From: Microcaldota archaeon
GTDB lineage: Archaea > Micrarchaeota > Micrarchaeia > Micrarchaeales > Micrarchaeaceae
DNA length: 11,919 nucleotides
NCBI GenBank assembly: GCA_021828345.1
Contig: JAJZJI010000029.1
Span: forward strand, 1 to 11,919
Direction of reading: 5' to 3'
Part shown: positions 5,974-11,919 of the stretch, piece after piece
How positions within the stretch are numbered: the first letter of the stretch is position 1
Layout: each line of letters starts with the position of its first letter
Made by a program: the position numbers and the translations under genes
The notes under the pieces: generated by a model
Database searches by the model: none
What the model was told of the DNA's origin: nothing
Seen by the model: the letters and a program-made list of their open reading frames with translations, nothing else

Positions 5974-7015
5974 CGATCCCAATCCAATCCTTCAATTCGC
6001 CAGTTATTATATACTTGGCATTCTTTAACTCAGATATATTCCTAGAGCCGGTTAAAAACATCACAGCTTTTAGTTCGTATATTAGCTGTTCAAGCCTTTT
6101 CTTAACTGCCAAATCAGATTCTATTGCAGGCCTTAATATAGGCAATGCCAACGCAGTCATTGATGCTCCCATAATCAACGCTTTTGCCACATCAATGCCT
6201 GTGCGCATGCCTCCAGATGAAATTATAGGGATTTTAACACTATCCTTTACTAAATATAAAGAGGCAGCGGTCGGTATGCCCCAATTCCATAAAATCTTTC
6301 CAAGGCGCTCCTTATCCTCCATACCCATAGTTCTGGCGCGATAGTATTCAACTGCGGTATAGCTAGTTCCTCCTGCACCAGCGAGCTCTATTGACTTAAC
6401 ACCCATATTTTCCAATTTTTTTGCTGACCCACCATCTATTCCGGCACCAACCTCCTTTATTACAACAGGAATATCCACATTATCAACGATGTTTCTTATT
6501 CCTTTTAGTACATTTCTATATTTTGGTTCGCCTTCAGGTTGCACCAGCTCCTGTGAGGGATTAAGATGTACATAATGAGCATCAGCATCAAGCATCTCTA
6601 TTAATCTATTAACATCATTTATTGAAAAACCGGCAGATATTTGTGCACCACCAATATTTGAACCTATAAACGCATTTGGAGCCATTTTTCTTGCAATCGT
6701 ATAAGTATCCTCTAATACTTTATGATATAAAGCGGCACGCTGACTACCGACAACCATACCTAGATCAAGCTGCTCTATTGCAAGTGCTATATTCTTATTT
6801 ATAAGTTTGGCACGCTCAGCTCCTCCAGTCATTGCACCCACCATTATAGGTGCAGAGAAATGATGGCCCAAAAAACTAACAGATGTATCTATATCTTCAA
6901 AATCTATTTCAGGTATTGGATTATTTAATATCTTAATACACTCAAATAACGTCTTTTGCTCGAACGCAACATTATTATTCAAACATATATCTATGTGTTC
7001 CTCTTTTCTAGACAT
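5960..7015 (-). CDS. fni: Isopentenyl-diphosphate delta-isomerase, type II (FMN-dependent)
   Basis: Interconverts isopentenyl and dimethylallyl diphosphate in the cytoplasm using reduced FMN and Mg2+, feeding archaeal ether-lipid synthesis. Numbered from the ATG at 7015, the protein has 351 residues: SRKEEHIDIC at 2-11, the flavin segment PIMVGAMTGG at 56-65, GSQR at 90-93, HLNPSQE at 150-156, QPEGEP at 159-164 with the catalytic Gln at 159, and the phosphate-binding SSGGMRTG at 267-274. The frame stays open upstream to a GTG at 7075, which would add 20 Lys-rich residues. I prefer 7015 because the family starts just before the RKxEH motif and has about 350 residues. An ATG at 7021 is also possible. 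The gene is well conserved and richer in GC than the genes to its right. Confidence 0.95.
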   Translation of the reverse strand: MSRKEEHIDICLNNNVAFEQKTLFECIKILNNPIPEIDFEDIDTSVSFLGHHFSAPIMVGAMTGGAERAKLINKNIALAIEQLDLGMVVGSQRAALYHKVLEDTYTIARKMAPNAFIGSNIGGAQISAGFSINDVNRLIEMLDADAHYVHLNPSQELVQPEGEPKYRNVLKGIRNIVDNVDIPVVIKEVGAGIDGGSAKKLENMGVKSIELAGAGGTSYTAVEYYRARTMGMEDKERLGKILWNWGIPTAASLYLVKDSVKIPIISSGGMRTGIDVAKALIMGASMTALALPILRPAIESDLAVKKRLEQLIYELKAVMFLTGSRNISELKNAKYIITGELKDWIGIEKIR

Positions 7016-7106
7016 TATCATATTTACTTTTTCCTTCAGCTTTTTATCTAGTTTACTTTTTGGCACTAAAAACACTAAAAATTATAACAAAACCTAATTT
7101 ATTAAA

Positions 7107-8396
7107 TTATTCTTTTAAAACAGAGAGTGCATAGAATCTGTCAATATTAGCATGTCCATTATTAAAATTATTCCCACTAAAAAGCAGCATTTTGCACTGA
7201 TTTTTATCAAATCCGCATTCGCTCATTTTTTTGATATATTTAAGTATCTCGTCATTATTTGCGGCTAAAATTGTATTATTTGACATAATTATTTTATAAC
7301 AAACTTCTGGATCAGGCCAGATATTTAGTAACGTTTTTGTATTATTTTTAAATGTCTTATATTGCAATGCTAAAACGTTTGGATTTTTATATATAATATT
7401 ATTGCAATCCTCTTCAAATAAAGAAGAATACATCATATTTAATATATTCATAGTGTTTTCACCATTGCTAAATAATACTTCCAAGTTTGAGAGCATATAA
7501 TTTTTTATTTTAGCAACGTCCAACTTATGCTTATTAAACGTGTCAACTAATGCACTAGCAACTACATTATACTCGTATATTTTTACACCAGATTTGATTA
7601 CTGAGATTATTTCATAATTATTTACATGCAGCTTTTTTAATAGATCTATTGAATTCTTAAAATTATCATGTGAGAAAAAGAATAGATTTTGCATGTCGAT
7701 ACTTTTTAGCTCCTCTTTATTAACCCCTAAATCGCTAAGTATTTTTAATATATTTTTGGCGTTACAATAATTTTCCGGAAGGAACTCTGCCTGATAAATA
7801 ATTGATTGTATTATATGGCTTAAATCTGCATTTACGCATGCACATATTGTCTGCTCTAAAGATTCGGCATTTATATCAAACATTGCGCTGCCCTTTAATT
7901 TTAACATCGAACCTATAGAAATTATGTCCATATACCTTGTCAAGACATTTAATACTGTAGAAATTTTTACATAATTTATATTTAATATTGAAGGATTTTG
8001 TAGAACAAAGGGCTTCCAATCGCCACCTAAGATATCTTTTAGTATAGCATTTGATATATTCACATTTGTTTTGTTAAATTCGTTTATATTAACATATTTA
8101 TGCCCTAATATTTTTAACATCTGTATATCTGAAAATGATTCTTTTGACATTACATCTCTAAACTCCAGCAGCTTATTCGGATTTGGTATAAAATTGTCAC
8201 TAAGCATATTGGTTATATATTGCAGTTTTGCCCCCATTTCTTCTAAAATTTTTATACTACGTATAGTGGCATTTATGTTAGATTCGCCACTATTTTGCGT
8301 TTTGAATGTTACACAAATTTCCTTATCGCAAATTCGTATCATTTTTGCAATAGGCAGAGGTACAACTTTTTTATTATTAGTCAAATTCATCTTCAT
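7107..8396 (-). CDS. mTERF-like alpha-solenoid repeat protein (second of pair)
   Basis: A 429-residue protein with no catalytic motif. From about residue 190 it is built of 33-35-residue helical repeats starting near 190, 224, 257, 291, 326, 361 and 395; looser copies may occupy 45-189. A repeat reads roughly G-h-x-x-x-E-h-x-x-h-h-x-x-x-P-x-h-L followed by a second helix, with h hydrophobic. The clearest are GVNKEEL at 224 and the NPNVLAL segment at 338-344. This pattern matches the mTERF fold, which binds nucleic acid in organelles, but HEAT- or TPR-type solenoids are alternatives. It overlaps the upstream repeat gene by 20 bases (14 if the ATG at 8390 is used), so the two are probably co-translated and may act together. 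No signal peptide or membrane segment is seen. Function is inferred from fold pattern only. Confidence 0.8.
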   Translation of the reverse strand: MKMNLTNNKKVVPLPIAKMIRICDKEICVTFKTQNSGESNINATIRSIKILEEMGAKLQYITNMLSDNFIPNPNKLLEFRDVMSKESFSDIQMLKILGHKYVNINEFNKTNVNISNAILKDILGGDWKPFVLQNPSILNINYVKISTVLNVLTRYMDIISIGSMLKLKGSAMFDINAESLEQTICACVNADLSHIIQSIIYQAEFLPENYCNAKNILKILSDLGVNKEELKSIDMQNLFFFSHDNFKNSIDLLKKLHVNNYEIISVIKSGVKIYEYNVVASALVDTFNKHKLDVAKIKNYMLSNLEVLFSNGENTMNILNMMYSSLFEEDCNNIIYKNPNVLALQYKTFKNNTKTLLNIWPDPEVCYKIIMSNNTILAANNDEILKYIKKMSECGFDKNQCKMLLFSGNNFNNGHANIDRFYALSVLKE

Positions 8397-9375
8397 CAGC
8401 TGTAGTGTTTCTGAGCATATTTATCCTTGCAGAATATTTTGAATCTACATCAACTTTACCAATTAAAACTTCAACAAATAACTTTTGATTCTCAAACATA
8501 AGCGCCTTAATATATCGTTTAAGATTATACGCTTTTATAACATTTAATGAATTTTCTATGGATTTTGAATACAATAATATTGGTGAGTCTAGTATGATTG
8601 CTTTGATTGTAGATTTAGGCATATCAAATGAGTTCATATGCCCCAATACAAGATCAACCAAATAATTGCTTATTAAAACGTGATGATCTTTTTTCACAAG
8701 TGCAACTATTTCACTATTTTCAAATCCATACTCTTTTAATCGCTCTATTATGGATTGATTTTTCATAATATTGAAATCTAGTAAAGTAAAAATTTCATCT
8801 GATGCCGTTTTTATTACCAGATCCTTTATTTCTTCTAAATTCATTCCAAGAGAGATAAATGTCTTTATAATTCTTGCGCTATTTGGAGATTCATAATTCA
8901 AAATATTAGGATTGTCTATAATTAAGGCTTTAAGTTCTTCTTTTGGTATACCTAAATTAGTATATATATCAATCATATGTTTGACATTTTTTACATTATA
9001 TGAAAGCAAAGGCGCTTGCAATAGCACGTTAGTGATTTCGGCATTAGACAGCATACACTCACGAAATATAGCCATATATTCTGGTATTTTTTCTATTTTT
9101 GATGCTAGATGCTCAATTATAAAAAAACAGGATTCACCTGAGGAGATACTTTCCATTAAGTTAAGCCTTAATTCAATGGGAATTCCGATAGAGGATAATT
9201 TTTTTAATATGTTGCTAAACCGCTCATATCTTGCTTCACTATCTACATACGTAAGTACGCTATATGTCTTCAAAAGGTCATTTTTTGGCATAAGCACATT
9301 GCATTGTAGCGCTATTCTGGCAGGATAATCATCAGGCTCTATAAGATCAACGTTCTTATATCTGTTACTTAACAA
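8377..9375 (-). CDS. mTERF-like alpha-solenoid repeat protein (first of pair)
   Basis: A 332-residue protein whose residues 64-283 form about six helical repeats with clear mTERF character. The best copies start at 108, 142 (GIPKEELKALIIDNPNIL), 177 (GMNLEEIKDLV), 217 (GFENSEIVALV) and 251 (DMPKSTIKAIILDSPILL). The Gly-hydrophobic-x-x-x-Glu-Ile opening and the x-x-P-x-hydrophobic-Leu turn recur at a spacing of about 34. The C terminus is acidic (ADEDEFD). The start is TTG at 9375: a stop lies five codons upstream, a TATA-like box sits about 36 bases ahead, and the next ATG (residue 29) would remove part of the N-terminal region. mTERF proteins bind DNA or RNA in mitochondria and plastids; an archaeal role is unknown. 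It heads a two-gene operon and is divergent from the HerA-like ATPase. Confidence 0.82.
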   Translation of the reverse strand: MLSNRYKNVDLIEPDDYPARIALQCNVLMPKNDLLKTYSVLTYVDSEARYERFSNILKKLSSIGIPIELRLNLMESISSGESCFFIIEHLASKIEKIPEYMAIFRECMLSNAEITNVLLQAPLLSYNVKNVKHMIDIYTNLGIPKEELKALIIDNPNILNYESPNSARIIKTFISLGMNLEEIKDLVIKTASDEIFTLLDFNIMKNQSIIERLKEYGFENSEIVALVKKDHHVLISNYLVDLVLGHMNSFDMPKSTIKAIILDSPILLYSKSIENSLNVIKAYNLKRYIKALMFENQKLFVEVLIGKVDVDSKYSARINMLRNTTADEDEFD

Positions 9376-9406
9376 AAAAACACCACATTAGAGCTTAACT
9401 TAATGT

Positions 9407-9416
9407 AATATATATT
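9407..9416 (-). promoter_or_regulatory. TATA-like box for the repeat-protein operon
   Basis: The minus strand reads AATATATATT, centred about 36 bases before the TTG at 9375, predicting a leader of about 10 bases. It shares the 121-base divergent region 9376-9496 with the promoter of the HerA-like gene, so one regulator could serve both directions. Confidence 0.42.
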
Positions 9417-9444
9417 GCTTATGTTTTAGCACGTTTAATTAAGA

Positions 9445-9454
9445 ATTTATATAT
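9445..9454 (+). promoter_or_regulatory. TATA-like box for the HerA-like ATPase gene
   Basis: ATTTATATAT is centred about 47 bases before the ATG at 9497 and predicts a leader near 20 bases. A weaker element at 9459-9471 (CCATAAATATGAT) would give an almost leaderless transcript. No Shine-Dalgarno precedes the start. Confidence 0.35.
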
Positions 9455-9496
9455 GTTCCATAAATATGATAACATCCCATTTTCTATTTCATTTAT

Positions 9497-11230
9497 ATGA
9501 TATTGTGTGATATTATGTTAAAATATTTTAAAAAATGCGACAGAGCGGAGTTGGATACCTCTTTTTTTATAGGTAAATCCATTCGCACGCTCAAATCTGA
9601 TAGAATATTAAAAACCGATTTTATAAGAGGACATGCAAGTATGAGAACATTTAATGAATTTAAATGGAACCGTAGTTTTAAAAAAATATATTTAAATACT
9701 AAAAAAGAGGCAAATCCACACATCCTTATAGTAGGATCTTCAGGTTATGGAAAGAGCACACTAGTTAAATCATTAGTAATTGAAATTAATAATAACAAAA
9801 TACCGATAATTTTATTTGACGGGCATAATGAGCATTCAGATGTTTTAAAATTGATTGGTGGAAATTTATATAATTTAGCGTATACGCCATTTAACTTATT
9901 TGCGCTAAACGGACTATTGCCAGATGAAAAAATAAACTCACTAATAGAATTATTTAATAGAATTTATACATTTGGGGCATTGCAGGAGAATATGATAAGA
10001 AAAGTGCTTAGTTATATGTATAGAAAGTTTGGGCAATTTTCGGATAATGAAAACCAGCCAGACATACGCAGTTTCATATCAGAATTACTCATATTTAAAA
10101 AAAATGCTATGAATTTAGGTGAAAAGAATAGGATAGATAGTATACTTCAGCGATTTTATGCGCTTTCCAGAATAATACCTGACACTGGCGCAATAAATTC
10201 GCAAGAGATTTTCAATAAAAACTGCGTTTTCCAATTATCCACTATCAAAAATAATGATTTAAGAATTATGTACATAGATAGCATAATAGAATTTTTGTAT
10301 AGACATATGAAAAATAATGGCATTAACAGGGGCATTTCAAAATACATAATAATTGATGAGAGCAAGGCACTAATAGATAGAGCGGGTAGTGTTTTATCCC
10401 ACTTCTTTATAGAAGCAAGAAAATTTGGGTATGGTATGATACTTGTCTCAAATACACCAATGTTGCCGAATGGAATTGTATCAAATACCTCCACAATAAT
10501 ATCATTCGGGCTAAGAGAACCTACAGAAATTTCATACATTTCAAATATTATAGGTTCTGGGGTACAAGAAAAATCCAATATTATTAAAGCTACAATTGGT
10601 GACCTTAAAAAAAATACTATTATAATATCAAGCTATAACATAAACCCCGCAATTGTCAAAACACCAAGTTATTCAAATTTGCACATAATTGCAGACCAAA
10701 TAGAAGAAAGATTGGAGGAAAAAACACCGCTAATAAAAAAATTATCTAAAAAAATAGTGTCACTAAATTGGATCATTAAAAACACAGACTTAAATTCAAT
10801 AGAATTAGAAAAATTGAAAAAATCAAACATTTTAAGATTCGAATACACCAGTAACCCTCAAAAAACATATGTGATTAATAATAAAACTAATTTAAGCATG
10901 GAACACGAACTATGTATTAAGAGGATATCTGAAGTACTTTTGAATAATGGTATAGAAAATCGTATTACAAATGGAAAGGGGCCAGATATCATAGCATATT
11001 ATTATGGTAGCATATGTATAGAATATGAGACTGGGAGAAAAAATATTAACGAAACGATAAAAATGCTAAATAGCAGGAAGTATAAAAACATAATTGTAGT
11101 GGTAAATGATCTGAAATATAATAGTTATAAAATAATAGACATACCTAATATAAAAATAATAAAATATTCAGATATTGGCAGCCTTCCAACATTTATTAAA
11201 TCATTAATTGCACCTAATCACAGTATTTAA
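9497..11230 (+). CDS. HerA/VirB4-type ATPase with C-terminal PD-(D/E)XK-like domain
   Basis: A 577-residue P-loop ATPase. Walker A is GSSGYGKST at 80-88, followed by a HerA-type LFDGHNEHSD segment at 106-115. Walker B is YIIIDES at 283-289, and a sensor-like SNTP at 318-321 follows EARKFGYG, as in HerA/FtsK-superfamily hexameric translocases. After a Lys/Glu-rich linker (about 400-445), residues 465-560 resemble a restriction-endonuclease fold: a helix with E469/E471, GPDII with D497, and the strand ICIEYETG with E509/E511; the usual Lys of (D/E)xK is not at its normal place. The N terminus is short and no HAS-barrel is evident. An ATG at 9515 is an alternative start. Likely roles are DNA translocation or processing (end resection, transfer or defence). 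It is divergent from the mTERF-like pair. Composition is very AT-rich. Confidence 0.85.
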   Translation: MILCDIMLKYFKKCDRAELDTSFFIGKSIRTLKSDRILKTDFIRGHASMRTFNEFKWNRSFKKIYLNTKKEANPHILIVGSSGYGKSTLVKSLVIEINNNKIPIILFDGHNEHSDVLKLIGGNLYNLAYTPFNLFALNGLLPDEKINSLIELFNRIYTFGALQENMIRKVLSYMYRKFGQFSDNENQPDIRSFISELLIFKKNAMNLGEKNRIDSILQRFYALSRIIPDTGAINSQEIFNKNCVFQLSTIKNNDLRIMYIDSIIEFLYRHMKNNGINRGISKYIIIDESKALIDRAGSVLSHFFIEARKFGYGMILVSNTPMLPNGIVSNTSTIISFGLREPTEISYISNIIGSGVQEKSNIIKATIGDLKKNTIIISSYNINPAIVKTPSYSNLHIIADQIEERLEEKTPLIKKLSKKIVSLNWIIKNTDLNSIELEKLKKSNILRFEYTSNPQKTYVINNKTNLSMEHELCIKRISEVLLNNGIENRITNGKGPDIIAYYYGSICIEYETGRKNINETIKMLNSRKYKNIIVVVNDLKYNSYKIIDIPNIKIIKYSDIGSLPTFIKSLIAPNHSI

Positions 11231-11366
11231 ACTTTTACACCTTGTCGGCTTTGCTAAAACAGTAGCTTTTGAATCTTAATTCTTGAATAAATACAATAAT
11301 TATGGCACACTTCTAAATTTATGGATAAAAATGAGTATTTTAGTAAAACTTCGCTCTGCCATAATC

Positions 11367-11376
11367 CTTAAATATC
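11367..11376 (+). promoter_or_regulatory. TATA-like box for the small helical protein
   Basis: CTTAAATATC would place transcription start near 11398, giving a leader of about 24 bases that contains the Shine-Dalgarno. The 191-base gap 11231-11421 is otherwise AT-rich and holds only very short unsupported frames. Confidence 0.3.
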
Positions 11377-11411
11377 TTAATAATTAAACAGATTACCCTA
11401 TAATAAAACTT

Positions 11412-11417
11412 AGGTGA
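11412..11417 (+). promoter_or_regulatory. Shine-Dalgarno site
   Basis: AGGTGA lies four bases before the ATG at 11422 and matches the archaeal anti-Shine-Dalgarno at the 16S rRNA 3' end. It decides the start of this gene and is the only strong site of its kind I see in the window. Confidence 0.6.
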
Positions 11418-11421
11418 AAGC

Positions 11422-11865
11422 ATGGAAAAGAATGAAAATAAAAAATTAGTCAACAGTATAGCATACTCTGAGATAATTTTAGATGTTAAAAAATTGCATC
11501 TAACAGAGCTTGGAACATCTGAAAGAGCTACGCTTCTTGAGAGTGTCGCACATAAAATAGGTACATTATCCCTCAAAATTAACAAAATAGAGGATTGTGA
11601 ACTAGATATGAGACATGAGAGATTTGAGGTTGTAAAAATGCTTCATGCCAATGTGAGAGCTTTAATGGAACAGCGCAAGCAAAAAATCAGTGATGGCAGA
11701 ACATATATTGAGCCAAGAATGGCAAAAGAATTATCTAATATCGTTATAACAATATTAACAGATAAGGAAAAAAATGATAGGCGATTTGTCGAAGGAGTAA
11801 ATGATATACATAAACACCTTCGCAGCATAGCATTAGAGGAATATAAAAAACATTTAAGAAAGTGA
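11422..11865 (+). CDS. Small helical protein of unknown function
   Basis: A 147-residue, charged, mostly helical protein with one cysteine (C59) and no signal peptide, membrane segment or catalytic motif that I recognise. Heptad-like hydrophobic spacing is seen near 33-56 and 66-90 and again near 101-146, and basic residues cluster at the C terminus (YKKHLRK). The start is well supported by an AGGTGA Shine-Dalgarno four bases upstream, and first-codon purine bias is strong throughout. It lies 191 bases after the HerA-like ATPase on the same strand, apparently with its own promoter. A nucleic-acid or protein-binding role is possible but unsupported. A small hairpin overlapping the stop codon and a T6 run follow. 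Confidence 0.75.
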   Translation: MEKNENKKLVNSIAYSEIILDVKKLHLTELGTSERATLLESVAHKIGTLSLKINKIEDCELDMRHERFEVVKMLHANVRALMEQRKQKISDGRTYIEPRMAKELSNIVITILTDKEKNDRRFVEGVNDIHKHLRSIALEEYKKHLRK

Positions 11866-11896
11866 CTATGCGTAGTCCATTCTTATCCTATTTTTT
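11864..11896 (+). terminator. Possible terminator after the small helical protein
   Basis: GACTA (11864-11868) pairs with TAGTC (11873-11877) around a TGCG loop; the stem begins within the TGA stop codon. A T6 run follows at 11891-11896. The stem is short and the T-run is 13 bases away, so support is modest. Confidence 0.35.
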
Positions 11897-11919
11897 ATTT
11901 CATTATCCAATTAGATCGG

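Noticed and set aside
5946..6344. C-terminal extension of the + frame that opens at 5592
   Set aside because: It lies wholly opposite the well-conserved isomerase gene and loses the purine-first codon pattern seen before 5945.
8071..8442. A + frame of 123 residues across the junction of the two repeat-protein genes
   Set aside because: Antisense of coding on both sides, hydrophobic low-information composition, no promoter support.
10156..10578. A minus-strand 140-residue frame inside the HerA-like gene
   Set aside because: Lies opposite the Walker B and sensor region of a clear gene; a shadow.
11321..11387. Very short frames (16 and 18 codons) in the gap before the 147-residue gene
   Set aside because: Too short, overlapping each other, with no ribosome site or distinctive composition.
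1..11919. tRNA, rRNA, CRISPR array or insertion sequence
   Set aside because: No T-loop-like GGTTCGAAT motif, no regularly spaced repeats and no transposase-like protein were seen on either strand.

Overview
The window looks like part of an AT-rich archaeal chromosome, possibly from a small-genome DPANN-type lineage (lineage tentative). The archaeal reading rests on several features. TATA-like boxes sit about 24-28 bases ahead of several start codons, mostly without a Shine-Dalgarno site, which suggests leaderless transcripts. AGA/AGG/ATA codons are used freely. There is a type II (FMN) isopentenyl-diphosphate isomerase, an archaeal-type Fe/Mn superoxide dismutase, and a membrane-anchored surface protein packed with N-glycosylation sequons. 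No tRNA, rRNA, CRISPR array or insertion sequence was seen.

Left part (1-3685) is a surface-glycan block. It holds the C-terminal end of a family 2 (dolichyl-phosphate mannosyltransferase-like) glycosyltransferase on the + strand. Converging on it with an 8-base overlap is a two-gene minus-strand operon of sugar-nucleotide epimerases/dehydratases joined by an ATGA overlap. One resembles CDP-paratose 2-epimerase but has Phe at the usual catalytic Tyr; the other resembles dTDP-L-rhamnose 4-epimerase and carries a zinc-ribbon-like insert. Upstream of them is a 366-residue exported protein with 21 sequons and 8 cysteines, a plausible target for glycosylation.

Middle part (3734-7015) holds a superoxide dismutase (-), an isoprenylcysteine-carboxyl-methyltransferase-like membrane enzyme (+), a 66-residue peptide with five CGC motifs and a His-rich tail (+) followed by a clear hairpin terminator, a stop-less + frame of unknown function that runs into the next gene, and the type II IPP isomerase (-), which supplies DMAPP for ether-lipid synthesis.

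Right part (7107-11865) is visibly poorer in GC where sampled and holds the most unusual content. Two overlapping minus-strand genes encode alpha-solenoid proteins built from 33-35-residue repeats that read like mTERF (mitochondrial transcription termination factor) repeats, a family I know from eukaryotic organelles. Divergent from them across a 121-base shared promoter region is a HerA/VirB4-type ATPase with a C-terminal PD-(D/E)XK-like domain. A small helical protein of unknown function follows; it is the only gene here with a good archaeal Shine-Dalgarno. The repeat-protein pair plus HerA-nuclease ATPase is my best candidate for an undescribed system. That they work together is an inference from arrangement only.
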